NCBI RefSeq assembly: GCF_031759225.1
Contig: NZ_CP134494.1
Coordinates: 2,106,501 to 2,170,500, forward strand
DNA from: Mesobacillus jeotgali
GTDB taxonomy: Bacteria > Bacillota > Bacilli > Bacillales > Cytobacillaceae
Reading direction: 5' to 3'
Length of the DNA: 64,000 nucleotides
Below are positions 18,228 through 27,149 of the stretch, piece by piece; position 1 is the stretch's first letter; each line of letters begins with the position of its first letter. The notes under the pieces were generated by a model. It was not told the origin of the DNA. It saw only the letters and a list, made by a program, of their open reading frames with translations, and made no database searches. Made by a program: the position numbers and the translations under genes.

Positions 18228-19616
18228 TTATTTATTCAGGGCAGGGACATCTTTCCTGACTACATCGAATAAACCAGCACCGATGATGTCGAGTGCAGAT
18301 TTCATCCTTTCAGGTGAGATATTGTCTTCGATTGTGTCCTGTGGTGTATGGTAGACTTTCTCGATATGGTAGACAAGCGGGTCCCAGCTGTCGATTCCCA
18401 TCCAGATGAATAATGCAGCTGGAATTCCGGCATTATGGAACGGAACATGGTCACTTGACCCAAATTTGCCTGGCAGGATATCAGAGTTTCCGAGTCGTGC
18501 TCCTGCTGCGACAGTTGAATCAGTGACAATATTGTTGGAGCCATTTGATGTCATGGCATAAAGATTCTTAGCTGGGCCATAATTTGTGGCAACCATGTCC
18601 GGCACGAAGACAGCTTCGATATTGTCACGCTGTTCCTGTGTCAATTGGTCGACATAATATCTAGCGCCGAGCAGTCCGCGTTCCTCAGAACCGAAGGCAA
18701 TGAACTTTAATTCTTTATCTGTATTGTATCCCTTATAAACACGTGCCAATTCAAGCATTAGACCGACGCCAGACGCATTGTCATTTGCACCCGGAGCACC
18801 AACGACGCTGTCATGATGCGCTCCCAAAATCACTTCTTTCGTATCTTTGTTTTTCTGTTTAGGAGCCTTTGTGGCAATGACATTGACAGATTCCAGATCG
18901 GAGAATTGCTCAGACGACAGGCTGATTTCCACCGGACCTTCTGCCAGCTTTTCTTTCAGCCATTCCCCCTGAATGTATGCAGCTCCAAATACCGGGATAT
19001 CGACAGGAGCAGCCAGGTTAGGGTTAAAAGTCTGTCCGTAGTTTCCACGGCTCCCAACCAAGCTCTGCAAAATGACCCCAGCAGCGCCTGCTTGTACTGC
19101 ATTGTCAACTTGTGTACGATAAGCGGCTGTGCTGGATGCTCTCGGCATGACCACAATCTTTCCTGCTGTATCTGCAGGGAAGTCAGCAAGATTTGTCCCG
19201 CCTTCCACGAAAAGCACCTCTCCGCTAACAGCTTCTTTGCTTACTTTTCCATTTGGAGCAGCAGCCATCTGCCATGAAGTTCCGTCTGCAAAGGCTACAT
19301 CCGCTATGTACTGGTCAGCTACAGGAAAGTATTGATACTCTACCTCATAACCGTAGCTTTTCAATACATTGGCAATGTACTCAGCGGATTCTTTTTCAGC
19401 ATGCAGTCCTCCAGGACGAGGGCCAATTTCCTCTGATAAATACCTGACATGCTCAATAGCACGCTCAGCATCCACTCGCGCTACGACTTTCTGATCTTGT
19501 GAGTAACCTGATTTGCCATTAGCAGGCTCACTGGTTGCATAACTGGCTGAGCCAAAAGCCATTGTTAATGCCAAAAGTGAAGCCGCTACTTTTACACCTT
19601 GCTTTCGTAATACCAT
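18228..19616 (-). CDS. secreted M28 aminopeptidase (YwaD-like)
   Basis: 462 residues; B. subtilis YwaD is 455. A signal peptide ends near SASYA (about 27). A PA domain lies around residues 130-240 (GKIVVMPRAS, AGAAGVILQS). Two-zinc ligands are seen in GAHHDSV, GANDNASGVG, FGSEERGLLGARYYV and YHTPQDTIED. It removes N-terminal residues from extracellular peptides. AGGAGGG lies upstream of the ATG. Confidence 0.9.
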   Translation of the reverse strand: MVLRKQGVKVAASLLALTMAFGSASYATSEPANGKSGYSQDQKVVARVDAERAIEHVRYLSEEIGPRPGGLHAEKESAEYIANVLKSYGYEVEYQYFPVADQYIADVAFADGTSWQMAAAPNGKVSKEAVSGEVLFVEGGTNLADFPADTAGKIVVMPRASSTAAYRTQVDNAVQAGAAGVILQSLVGSRGNYGQTFNPNLAAPVDIPVFGAAYIQGEWLKEKLAEGPVEISLSSEQFSDLESVNVIATKAPKQKNKDTKEVILGAHHDSVVGAPGANDNASGVGLMLELARVYKGYNTDKELKFIAFGSEERGLLGARYYVDQLTQEQRDNIEAVFVPDMVATNYGPAKNLYAMTSNGSNNIVTDSTVAAGARLGNSDILPGKFGSSDHVPFHNAGIPAALFIWMGIDSWDPLVYHIEKVYHTPQDTIEDNISPERMKSALDIIGAGLFDVVRKDVPALNK

Positions 19617-19893
19617 GACATTCCCTCCTATTAAGTTAATCTAGCAAAACTAGATGCTTAAACCCTATCGTAGTTCAGGAGGAGAAGAACAGACAAGTTA
19701 AAAAATTACTAATTTTCTAAATTTTTCTACCTAAAGAACTAGGTGTACAAGATTTAGAGAATGCCTTTTAGAGCATTTATATGTAAATAATATAATAGGA
19801 TAAAGCAGACTGTTAAAATAAGAAGGTAATTCCATGTATATGCAGAATTAAGTAAGCAGATAGATTGTTTTCATGTGAAGGGAGGGAGAGGAA

Positions 19894-20814
19894 GTGGTTC
19901 AGAGGGTTTTAAATGTACCGTATTTCTTGCTGGTGGTAGCCGCATTATTTTGGGGCGGAAATGCGGTGGCCGGAAAGTTCCTCGCTAGTTCGCTCCCACC
20001 GGTGACCATTTCATTTACTCGCCTGGGGATAGGGGTGCTGATTATGTCTCCGGTGATCATCAGGCTGTTCAGGCATGAAAGAGCTGCCCTTCGGGAACAC
20101 TTCAAGCTGCTTTTGTTGCTGGCGGTTACAGGAGTGATTGGCTTCAATCTGCTCATCTATTGGGCTGTCAATTATACGACGGCCATCAATGCGACCTTGT
20201 TGAACAGCACGAGCCCGCTGTTTATTTTCCTGCTGTCAGCGCTTCTCATTGGTGAAAAAATGGAGCTGAAGTATTGGATGTCGCTGGTGATTTCAATGCT
20301 TGGTGTGCTTGTTGTCATCACACATGGGTCGATTGAAAGAATGCTGGCATTGGAATTTAATATTGGTGATTTAATTATGGTGCTTGCAGTTATTTCATGG
20401 GCATTGTATTCCATTTATATTAAAAAAATCTCAGGAAAGCTTCCCTCGCTGGCAATCTTCGGTTTTACCTTGGCGATCGGATTTATGTTGATGATTCCCG
20501 CAGTGGCAATCGAGCTTTCGCTGGTGCCGGTTGGTACGGTGGGCCTTGCTGAGTGGACAGCGCTGTTTTACATAGGGATTTTCCCATCGATTTGTTCTTT
20601 TCTACTATGGAATCGTGGAGTTGCGATGATCGGCCCACCCAAGGCGTCTATTTCACTTAATCTCATTCCGGTGTTCGGGACCATTTTCGCCTTCTTTGTG
20701 CTTGGTGAAGTAATTTCCGTGCCGCAAATCATTGGAGGATGTCTAGTTTTTGTCGGAGTGTTCATTACTTCTTTTTCAAAAAAGAAAACAGTACAATTAG
20801 CTGAAGAAGCTTAG
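19894..20814 (+). CDS. EamA/DMT-family transporter
   Basis: 306 residues from GTG 19894 (GGGAGGGAGAGG upstream). Ten hydrophobic segments in two EamA repeats: LLVVAALFWGGNAVAGKF starts the first, INATLLNSTSPLFIFLLSALLIGE ends it, and SISLNLIPVFGTIFAFFVLGEV ends the second. Likely metabolite exporter. The iminopeptidase gene follows 37 bp later without a terminator, so the two are probably cotranscribed. Confidence 0.88.
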   Translation: MVQRVLNVPYFLLVVAALFWGGNAVAGKFLASSLPPVTISFTRLGIGVLIMSPVIIRLFRHERAALREHFKLLLLLAVTGVIGFNLLIYWAVNYTTAINATLLNSTSPLFIFLLSALLIGEKMELKYWMSLVISMLGVLVVITHGSIERMLALEFNIGDLIMVLAVISWALYSIYIKKISGKLPSLAIFGFTLAIGFMLMIPAVAIELSLVPVGTVGLAEWTALFYIGIFPSICSFLLWNRGVAMIGPPKASISLNLIPVFGTIFAFFVLGEVISVPQIIGGCLVFVGVFITSFSKKKTVQLAEEA

Positions 20815-20851
20815 CGTTTATCATGGAATTAATAATAGGGGGAATTTACAT

Positions 20852-21727
20852 ATGTACGAAGAAGGTTTTGTGGAGGTTGCCGGCGGAAGAGTCTGGTACG
20901 AGATTTACAATAAGGATGCGAAAGGGACCCCGGTGATTATTTTACATGGAGGGCCTGGGTCTTCGACTTATTCTTTAAAAGGACTGAAGGAGCTGGGTGA
21001 GGATCGTCCTGTTGTAATGTATGACCAGCTCGGCTGCGGGAAGTCGGACCGGCCAGATGATCTATCATTATGGAAGGTCGACCGGTTTGTAGAGGAACTT
21101 GGCCAGGTTCGAGAGGCTCTGGAGCTTGACGAAGTACATATTCTTGGACACTCGTGGGGTACGACATTGGCGGCGGCCTATGTGCTGACAAAGCCAACTG
21201 GTGTGAAGAGCGTGATTTTTTCAAGTCCTTGCTTGAGTGCGCCGATGTGGGAAGAGGACCAAAAGCGGAATATCGCCAAGCTGCCAGCTGAGGTGCAGGA
21301 AACCATCTTGCGTTGTGAGGAGAGCGGCGAGACCGATTCTGAAGAGTTTAAAGCTGCCATTAAGGAATTTAATAAGCAATTCGTGTTCCGTGGAGAGCCA
21401 GATCTGGAGTGGATTAAGGCCGGATCCGGAATGAAGAATCCTGTTGTGTATGAAACGATGTGGGGGCCATCCGAGTTTACGGTGAAGGGAAATCTTAAGA
21501 CTTTTGATTGCACACCGCAATTGGGAGAAATTGAGTGCCCGACGCTCTATACTTGCGGCCGTTACGATGAGGCGACTCCTGAATCGACTGAGTATTACGC
21601 GGAGAAGACGCCAATCTCAGAGTTCCATGTTTTTGAAGAAAGTGCCCATATGCCATATATGGAAGAACCAGAAGAATATTTGCAGGTGATTGGTGAATTT
21701 CTTGAGAAAATCGATCGCCAGGTGTGA
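20852..21727 (+). CDS. proline iminopeptidase (S33 alpha/beta hydrolase)
   Basis: 291 residues; AGGGGG lies upstream. VIILHGGPGSSTYSL (oxyanion HGGPG), YDQLGCGKSD, ILGHSWGTTLAAAY (nucleophile Ser), GRYDEATPE (Asp) and FEESAHMPYMEEP (His) are the signature set of Pip-type enzymes that release N-terminal proline. Pairing with an EamA exporter suggests overflow of amino acids from peptide breakdown (inference). Confidence 0.88.
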   Translation: MYEEGFVEVAGGRVWYEIYNKDAKGTPVIILHGGPGSSTYSLKGLKELGEDRPVVMYDQLGCGKSDRPDDLSLWKVDRFVEELGQVREALELDEVHILGHSWGTTLAAAYVLTKPTGVKSVIFSSPCLSAPMWEEDQKRNIAKLPAEVQETILRCEESGETDSEEFKAAIKEFNKQFVFRGEPDLEWIKAGSGMKNPVVYETMWGPSEFTVKGNLKTFDCTPQLGEIECPTLYTCGRYDEATPESTEYYAEKTPISEFHVFEESAHMPYMEEPEEYLQVIGEFLEKIDRQV

Positions 21728-21801
21728 CTTTTGCTATACTGTTTCATGAATCCTTTATGTTAAGTTAATAGTGTTAATTAAGCCATAAAGGAGTTTTTTT
21801 C

Positions 21802-22041
21802 ATGAGCTGTGGATGTTCTAGATTAGAAGATGGCAAAGCGATTGTTGACCATGTGAAGAGCAAAGGTAAGGAAAAGATAAAGCCGCGGGTCGCGCACCAA
21901 ATCGCTTGCGAATGCGGGGAAATGTTCACAATGGACACGGTCATTACAAACTGCCCAAGCTGCGGCATGACGTACGGCGTCACACCTTGCAGTTCCGGGG
22001 ATATCAATAAGGTAAAGGCTGCTGGAATTCAATATGCATAA
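21802..22041 (+). CDS. small cysteine-rich, zinc-ribbon-like protein
   Basis: 79 residues; AAAGGAG lies upstream. Cysteines occur as SCGC at the start, IACECGEMF and NCPSCGMTYGVTPC: the two inner CxxC-like pairs fit one zinc ribbon. Basic middle (KSKGKEKIKPR). Its own terminator follows. Function unknown. Confidence 0.65.
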   Translation: MSCGCSRLEDGKAIVDHVKSKGKEKIKPRVAHQIACECGEMFTMDTVITNCPSCGMTYGVTPCSSGDINKVKAAGIQYA

Positions 22042-22049
22042 TAAAAAAT

Positions 22050-22074
22050 CTCTCGAATTGTCGAGAGTTTTTTT
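22050..22074 (+). terminator. terminator
   Basis: CTCTCGA / TCGAGAG 7-bp stem followed by seven T. Confidence 0.85.
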
Positions 22075-22155
22075 GTTTTGGTATATGTGAAGGTGATGTC
22101 CTGCAATATTGATAAGATGCTATTGTCACACTTACTCATTGCTGAAGTTTTATTG

Positions 22156-22335
22156 CTAGATCGTTGCTTCAATGTCCCCAACAGGCTTAAATTGAGTTTT
22201 AAATACAGTGTGCTTTTTGCCAAGTCTATTCGTAACGATATAGGTTGTTTCCAATTCACGATCGACATCATATTGATCCCCGACTTTGAATTCCAGATCT
22301 AAACCTTCGTTATTGATGCAAATAACTTTTTGCAT
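22156..22335 (-). CDS. small protein (59 aa), unknown
   Basis: Starts at an ATG whose complement ends at 22335, with AGGAGG 8 bases upstream. It reads MQKVICINNEGLDLEFKVGD, QYDVDRELETTYIVTNRLGK, KHTVFKTQFKPVGDIEATI: an alternating strand pattern typical of a small all-beta cytosolic domain. The strong binding site and coherent composition support a real gene. No family recognised. Confidence 0.65.
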   Translation of the reverse strand: MQKVICINNEGLDLEFKVGDQYDVDRELETTYIVTNRLGKKHTVFKTQFKPVGDIEATI

Positions 22336-22442
22336 ATTATTGATCCTCCTGAAAGTGCCTCATTATTTCATATCTTTCGCACAGAGGTTCGGGTTTATGT
22401 CTGATTTGGTAAACTTTAATGGAAAATGTTCCTTTTTTACTC

Positions 22443-22586
22443 ACTGGTAAAAAAATAGGAGTTTTTCCAGTTCGCCAAAAAACCTGTGAAAATCGCCAAT
22501 AAAATTTTGTTTTCGCCAATAAAAAATTATTTTCGCCAATAAAATGAAAATATCGCTGATAAAATCACAGTTTCGCCAATAAAATT
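22443..22586. repeat. 20/21-bp tandem array of CGCCAATAAAA units (copy 2)
   Basis: Six units begin at 22473, 22494, 22514, 22534, 22554 and 22574 (spacing 21, 20, 20, 20, 20). It is preceded by ACTGG (22443) and CCAGT (22467), the same leading inverted repeat as the array at 2421. The unit at 22554 has diverged (CGCTGATAAAA). Confidence 0.85.
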
Positions 22587-22686
22587 TCCGGTAACTCAAA
22601 AAGCTGTCTGCCAATTTTCGGATTGCCCCAAAAAGAGTCTATTATTATGATAAAATCAATACTAGACTACTATCGGGGGACCATTT

Positions 22687-24222
22687 ATGAATTCAAATAC
22701 ATATTTTTATCAATTTTTAGAGCCAATCTCAAAGGAATTGGCATTATTGGCCAAGGAATTAGAAAATAGTATTTTTTCAAGCCCAAGAACGATGCTGACG
22801 CATTCGCGGGTTTTCATTGAAAATATATTGCAGCAGGTCACGAAAGAAGAAGGAATCATCGATGATCCACGCACTGGATTAAAAGAAAGGCTGGATTTGC
22901 TCAATGATCAAGGTTATTTGATTCCTGAGATCCGTGACGCACTGCATTTGGTGCGAAGAATGGGGAACCAGGCGGCCCATGATGCGAGGATGTTCCGCTT
23001 TTCTGAGGCGCTTTTATCATGGGAGGCCTTGTACAGCATTGTAAAATGGTATGTCGAGGTTTACGGTCCTGTGGATGTAAGTGTTCCGGAATACCAGGAC
23101 CCATCTCCGCAGGCTGAAACAGTGTTTGATATGTCCGAGCTTGAGGTCAGGCTGAAAGGGTTGGAGGAGCTTTTAAAAAATCCACCAGCTCAGCAGGCTG
23201 AAATTCCAGCCAGTGCAGAGGTGGCAGCAGCTGTAGCTGCTCCAGCTGCAGAGGTTCAGGAAACTCCAGGGTTCACTCCGATCCGGAGTATCACTTACAA
23301 AGGGAAATCACTTCAGGTTCCTTATTTCTTGAGAGATGCGTTTCTTTTGCCGCAGAGATTTGATAAATCGGAAACTTTCCTGATTCGACTTGGAGCTGAA
23401 CAGGAAGCGCGAATCATGAGCGAACTGCCAGGCAATCTGGAGGGGCTGCACAAAAATGTAAAAAGATATAACGAAAAGAATGATGAGCAATTTTTCGATG
23501 AGCTTGGAACTTTCATTGAAGAGGAAAAAGTACGCAGGCAGCTGATTCTGAAGCGTCAAGGAGAGCTGTTTTTCTTTTACAAAGCAAGTCATATTGTGGT
23601 AACGGAGGAGCTGAAAAAGGTTTCGCTAACGGCAGACGAATTCACAGGAATTCCGAGTTTGTTAAGGCAGTTGAATGAGGACCAGATCTATACTGTCGGT
23701 CAACTTCCTATGGAGCTTGTGATTTTGGCCAAGTATGACAATGTTGGAGTAGGGACAGTTGAAAAGTTGTTCGACCAGCTGAAGGCGAAGGTGAAGAATA
23801 AGACGGACCAGGCAGATGGCGACATTATAACGGAGCGCAAAAGCTTCAAAAAGTGGGAATCATTATATGTAAAAGTGAAGCACAAAGGAATGCTTTCAGT
23901 TATAGAGGGTCCAAGTGTTCCGGCGATCTGGAAGGAAGCGCTAAAGTGGATTGAAGATCATCACCTTCCTTTGTACGATATGGTAAAAGCCGGGATTATC
24001 CTTGGTTCTACTGATAATGGCAAGCGCTATGCCATTGCGCTTCAGCCGATTCACCCAGATCAAAGGCCATTTACGCAGCTTCATACTTATCAATCTCAGC
24101 TATCGGGAGAAGTCTACTATTTAGAGACGAAGATCAATCCGAAATCAGGGCTTGAGACACTCGGTAAGGTATTGGCGCGATTGGGTGTTGAAGTGGATAT
24201 TCCTTTATTGAAGGCTGAATAG
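22687..24222 (+). CDS. DUF4145-type protein, unknown function
   Basis: 511 residues. The N-terminal ~115 residues (PRTMLTHSRVFIENILQQVTKEEG, LHLVRRMGNQAAHDARMF) match the helical DUF4145 module found at the start of HsdR-like proteins. An Ala/Pro/Glu linker (about 175-200, EIPASAEVAAAVAAPAAEV) leads to an ~300-residue C-terminal part I do not recognise. No helicase or nuclease motifs and no restriction partners nearby, so this is not a type I R-M subunit. CGGGGG lies upstream. Confidence 0.6.
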   Translation: MNSNTYFYQFLEPISKELALLAKELENSIFSSPRTMLTHSRVFIENILQQVTKEEGIIDDPRTGLKERLDLLNDQGYLIPEIRDALHLVRRMGNQAAHDARMFRFSEALLSWEALYSIVKWYVEVYGPVDVSVPEYQDPSPQAETVFDMSELEVRLKGLEELLKNPPAQQAEIPASAEVAAAVAAPAAEVQETPGFTPIRSITYKGKSLQVPYFLRDAFLLPQRFDKSETFLIRLGAEQEARIMSELPGNLEGLHKNVKRYNEKNDEQFFDELGTFIEEEKVRRQLILKRQGELFFFYKASHIVVTEELKKVSLTADEFTGIPSLLRQLNEDQIYTVGQLPMELVILAKYDNVGVGTVEKLFDQLKAKVKNKTDQADGDIITERKSFKKWESLYVKVKHKGMLSVIEGPSVPAIWKEALKWIEDHHLPLYDMVKAGIILGSTDNGKRYAIALQPIHPDQRPFTQLHTYQSQLSGEVYYLETKINPKSGLETLGKVLARLGVEVDIPLLKAE

Positions 24223-24229
24223 ACTTGAA

Positions 24230-24259
24230 AAAATGCCGTGGGGAGGCCACGGCATTTTT
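24230..24259 (+). terminator. terminator
   Basis: AAAATGCCGTGG / CCACGGCATTTT 12-bp perfect stem followed by T. Confidence 0.85.
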
Positions 24260-24279
24260 GTGTACTTTCCCAAGCAGAG

Positions 24280-24405
24280 TTACTTTCTCTTTTGTGCTTT
24301 CAGCTTGTTCATTTCCAGTTCAGCTGCATATTCTTCTTGCGATTTGCCTTGTTTGAAGCTTTCTGACTGGATTTTCCTGAACTTGTTGTCATTTTGATTA
24401 GGCAT
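24280..24405 (-). CDS. small hydrophilic protein (41 aa), possibly gamma-SASP-like
   Basis: ATG (complement ends 24405) is preceded by AAAGGAGGTG. The sequence is MPNQNDNKFRKIQSESFKQG followed by KSQEEYAAELEMNKLKAQKRK. Gln/Asn/Lys content and the (E)xAAExxxNKxKAQ pattern recall gamma-type spore proteins, but no germination-protease site is clear. Hypothetical. Confidence 0.5.
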   Translation of the reverse strand: MPNQNDNKFRKIQSESFKQGKSQEEYAAELEMNKLKAQKRK

Positions 24406-24609
24406 GTGCACACCTCCTTTTGAACATAAGTATTTTGTTCAAAGCAGGGATGTTTATTCTTAATCTGTTTCTGAAACAATTGGACAACTTTCTCATAATT
24501 CTATATTATTTTGCTATTCCGGATATAATGAAAGCGCTTTACATGTGAAAGTATTCACAAGTATAATGAGAGTGTAAATAATACTTATTCATTTCCGGGA
24601 GGAATGGCA

Positions 24610-24756
24610 ATGTTAGCTGACCTTATCTATGAATTCAAAAGCTGGTGGTTGGGAGATTTACCAAAGGTCGGAAATGAGGAATTTGAAAGAATTGAATCAA
24701 AGCATACAAGAGTGCATCACGACGAAGATATTTATGAAATCATCCGAGTTCATTAG
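24610..24756 (+). CDS. small acidic/His-containing protein (48 aa)
   Basis: ATG 24610 has CGGGAGGAA upstream. It reads MLADLIYEFKSWWLGDLPKV then GNEEFERIESKHTRVHHDED and ends IYEIIRVH. A terminator follows. I prefer this frame to the overlapping 75-codon frame from 24629 because only this one has a binding site. Unknown function. Confidence 0.5.
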   Translation: MLADLIYEFKSWWLGDLPKVGNEEFERIESKHTRVHHDEDIYEIIRVH

Positions 24757-24773
24757 ATCACATAAAACCATCG

Positions 24774-24810
24774 GCAGTCTGATTCAACTTGAATTGGACT
24801 GCTTTTATTT
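24774..24810 (+). terminator. terminator
   Basis: GCAGTCTGATTCAA / TTGAATTGGACTGC with one mismatch, then TTTTATTTT. Confidence 0.75.
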
Positions 24811-24923
24811 TGTAGTAATTTCCGGCAGGCTGGTATATGCTTATACTTCATGCTAAGTGGTTTTTATACAGGTAAAATGGATAAAACTAATCCATGAAGG
24901 CCAAAGAATATGGAGTTGATTTT

Positions 24924-25085
24924 TTGAGTAAAGCTAAAGGCAAGAGCGGAACGGGCAGAGGCACGGGCAAAAAAGGCTGGAATCGCTGGCAGGCTAGTGC
25001 AAAAAAAGCCAAGAGTGCAAAGCCATACAAGAGTAAAGGTGTTAAACACGGGAATGCTTCCAAGGAAGATTCTTCTGAAAAATAG
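24924..25085 (+). CDS. small basic protein (53 aa)
   Basis: TTG 24924 with GGAG 9 bases upstream gives MSKAKGKSGTGRGTGKKGWN followed by RWQASAKKAKSAKPYKSKGV and an acidic end KEDSSEK. Very Lys/Gly/Ser-rich, suggesting nucleic-acid binding. An ATG at 24894 would extend it but lacks a binding site. Family not recognised. Confidence 0.55.
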   Translation: MSKAKGKSGTGRGTGKKGWNRWQASAKKAKSAKPYKSKGVKHGNASKEDSSEK

Positions 25086-25096
25086 TGCATCAAGAT

Positions 25097-25129
25097 GCGT
25101 TGATCCTGTTGTGGATTGACGCTTTTTTT
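25097..25129 (+). terminator. dispersed hairpin family, variant loop
   Basis: GCGTTGATCC and GGATTGACGC pair around TGTTGT, then TTTTTTTA. The stem is the same as in the AGGAAGGATT family although the loop differs. Confidence 0.8.
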
Positions 25130-25254
25130 ATTTTGAAGCAGGTTGGGTAATATTAATATCAATAAATTAATTATACTTTTTAATAAATATTTATTGTAAA
25201 ACGATAAATTACGTGGTAAATTCAAATTGAAAATAAATGAATGAGGTGCTTTTT

Positions 25255-25746
25255 ATGAAAAAAGGGTCAACACTTTTTTTAAAGACCGCGGTTATTTTAA
25301 TTGGTCTTCCTGTTTTGGCTTTGTGTATGTTTCTATTGCCCCAAATCGCTTCTGAAGCAAATGAAGCATTAGCAAGAGGTTCGGATTTGGCGATTGCGGT
25401 CTATGCCATCCTGATGGTTTTGTACGTTTCGGCTGTTCCATTTTATTTCGCCCTATATCAATCATTCAATTTGTTAACTTACATTGACAAGAACCAGGCT
25501 TTCTCTGATTTATCAGTAATAGCTTTAAAGAAAATCAAACACAGTGCAATCATCATCAGCGGGATGTATGTGGTTGCCCTCCCATTTGTTTATGCATTAG
25601 CCGAGGCAGACGATGCACCAGGACTGATTCTTATTGGAATGGGGCTGATTTTTGCTCCATCCGTGGTTGCCGTCTTTGCAGCCGTCCTGCAGCGACTTTT
25701 ACAAGAAGCCATCGAGATCAAAGAAGAGAACGACTTAATAGTCTGA
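25255..25746 (+). CDS. DUF2975 membrane protein (YoaS-like)
   Basis: 163 residues from ATG 25255 (GAGGTG upstream). Four spans: TAVILIGLPVLALCMFLLP, IAVYAILMVLYVSAVPFYFALY, SAIIISGMYVVALPFVYAL and GLIFAPSVVAVFAAVLQRLL, with YIDKNQAFSDLSVIALKKIK, a DUF2975 hallmark. The Xre-type gene starts 10 bp downstream, the same pair as yoaS-yozG in B. subtilis. Function unknown; possibly a membrane partner of the regulator. Confidence 0.8.
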   Translation: MKKGSTLFLKTAVILIGLPVLALCMFLLPQIASEANEALARGSDLAIAVYAILMVLYVSAVPFYFALYQSFNLLTYIDKNQAFSDLSVIALKKIKHSAIIISGMYVVALPFVYALAEADDAPGLILIGMGLIFAPSVVAVFAAVLQRLLQEAIEIKEENDLIV

Positions 25747-25756
25747 GGTGAATGAA

Positions 25757-25972
25757 ATGGCAATTATAATCAATATTGATGTGATGTTGGCTAAAAGGAA
25801 AATGAGCGTAACGGAACTTTCAGACCGGGTTGGAATCACGATGGCTAACCTTTCTATTTTGAAAAATGGGAAAGCCAAAGCGATCAGGCTGTCGACCTTA
25901 GATGCAATTTGCAAAGCACTGGAATGCCAGCCTGGGGATATTCTTGAGTATACAAAGGATCAAGAATATTAA
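25757..25972 (+). CDS. Xre/HTH_26 regulator (YozG-like)
   Basis: 71 residues from ATG 25757 (CTGAGGTGA upstream; the GTG at 25748 lies within that site). MSVTELSDRVGITMANLSILKNGKAKAIRLSTLDAIC is a Cro/CI helix-turn-helix with recognition helix at about 28-42, ending ALECQPGDILEY, typical of this compact family. Likely autoregulates its operon with the DUF2975 protein. Confidence 0.85.
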   Translation: MAIIINIDVMLAKRKMSVTELSDRVGITMANLSILKNGKAKAIRLSTLDAICKALECQPGDILEYTKDQEY

Positions 25973-26119
25973 TAAACTCTTAATTGTCGCAAATTTCTAC
26001 TCATGGTTATCAAGCGCAAAATTTTTTGAGGGTAAGGTCAGTAAGAAGACAAATAGAATTAGAAATGGATTATCTATTAGTAAAGAAAATTAGATACTTA
26101 CTTGTTCAATAAATAAAAT

Positions 26120-26157
26120 GTACGGTATTCCAGAGCAGGAAGGATTACCGTACTTTT
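26120..26157 (+). terminator. dispersed hairpin family, copy
   Basis: GTACGGTATTCC / GGAAGGATTACCGTAC, then TTTTTT. The core GCAGGAAGGATT is retained although the stem arms differ. Confidence 0.7.
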
Positions 26158-26293
26158 TTATGAATTGGACCTCACTAGATGTATTATTCCTGTATGACTG
26201 AAATCGCAAATAGTTAGCTTGAATTGCAAGGAAGAATAAGGACATGTACACATACATATGATGGGGATGAAGTCTGTATTAGGGGTGTGGGAA

Positions 26294-27088
26294 ATGGCGA
26301 ATCCAATTGTTTCCAGGTCGTTGGATGAAATACAGTTTTGGTCCAGAATCATGAAGGAACATGCTTTGTTTTTAAGCCTTGGATTTACTTATGAACAACA
26401 GCAATTGATAACTGAGGCTCAACAATTTATTACGGTCTTTGAGCGCATAGAAGAAAAGCTTGCTAGGTTTTCTTTAGACAGTGATATACGACAGATCCAA
26501 GCTTTTAACAATGAGGTTTATCAAGCGGCTGTTGCGATTTGGAGTTACAAAAGAAAGGTGTTAGGTTTAACTTTACGCTGCGAAATCCGGACAAATAATT
26601 TCCCATTATTGGTTGACCATGTTAGTAGAGAGGCTGCTTATTTTGCTAATAGGTTAAAAGAACTTAACGAAGGAAAACTTGCACCATCACCTGATAAGAT
26701 CATTCAGGAAAATCTTTTCTTTTTAAAAATTATGGCTGACCATGCAAAATTTATCGGACATCTCCTAGACCCTTCCGAAAGAAAACTAGTTGATCAAGCA
26801 AATGAATTTAGCCATGATTTCGATCAGTTGGTCTTCCAGGCAGTTGATTTAGATTCGATGCGACCGCAATCCGAAACAGTTCCAATCCTGGATCAATTCT
26901 TGGATCAAAACAGAGTCTCTGTCGTTTCGTTAAGGGACTTTAAGAAAACAGCCAGAGAACTAATCGAGGCTTGCCGGATTAAGAGCAATATTCATCCACT
27001 CCTGGCAGACCATACATTTAGAGAAGCTGAAAGGTTCATAGAAATTATCGATTTGTTTGAGGCGCACCTTACACAAGCAAAGCAATAA
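26294..27088 (+). CDS. DUF2935 protein, two four-helix metal-binding-like halves
   Basis: 264 residues from ATG 26294 (GGGGTGTGGGA upstream); an ATG at 26258 is less likely. Two repeats each contain an initial xxEHAxFLSLGF / MADHAKFIGHLLDP helix and a later LLVDHVSREAAYFANRL / LLADHTFREAERFIEII helix; the His/Glu positions are the presumed metal ligands of DUF2935. Cytosolic, function unknown in the family. Confidence 0.82.
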   Translation: MANPIVSRSLDEIQFWSRIMKEHALFLSLGFTYEQQQLITEAQQFITVFERIEEKLARFSLDSDIRQIQAFNNEVYQAAVAIWSYKRKVLGLTLRCEIRTNNFPLLVDHVSREAAYFANRLKELNEGKLAPSPDKIIQENLFFLKIMADHAKFIGHLLDPSERKLVDQANEFSHDFDQLVFQAVDLDSMRPQSETVPILDQFLDQNRVSVVSLRDFKKTARELIEACRIKSNIHPLLADHTFREAERFIEIIDLFEAHLTQAKQ

Positions 27089-27099
27089 ATTAGGAATAT

Positions 27100-27129
27100 A
27101 TTGACAACAGTTCATATATCCGCTAAACT
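27100..27129 (+). promoter_or_regulatory. SigA-type promoter of the T-box transcript
   Basis: TTGACA at 27100-27105, 18-base spacer, TAAACT at 27124-27129; the leader begins about 20 bases later. Confidence 0.6.
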
Positions 27130-27149
27130 ATGTAAAAATTCAAAATAAA

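Noticed and set aside
22687..24222. DUF4145 protein as part of a restriction-modification or defence system
   Set aside because: No helicase, nuclease or methylase motifs in it, and neighbours are unrelated small genes.
24629..24856. 75-codon ORF
   Set aside because: Overlaps the better-supported 24610-24756 frame, which alone has a ribosome binding site; its 3' part runs through a terminator.
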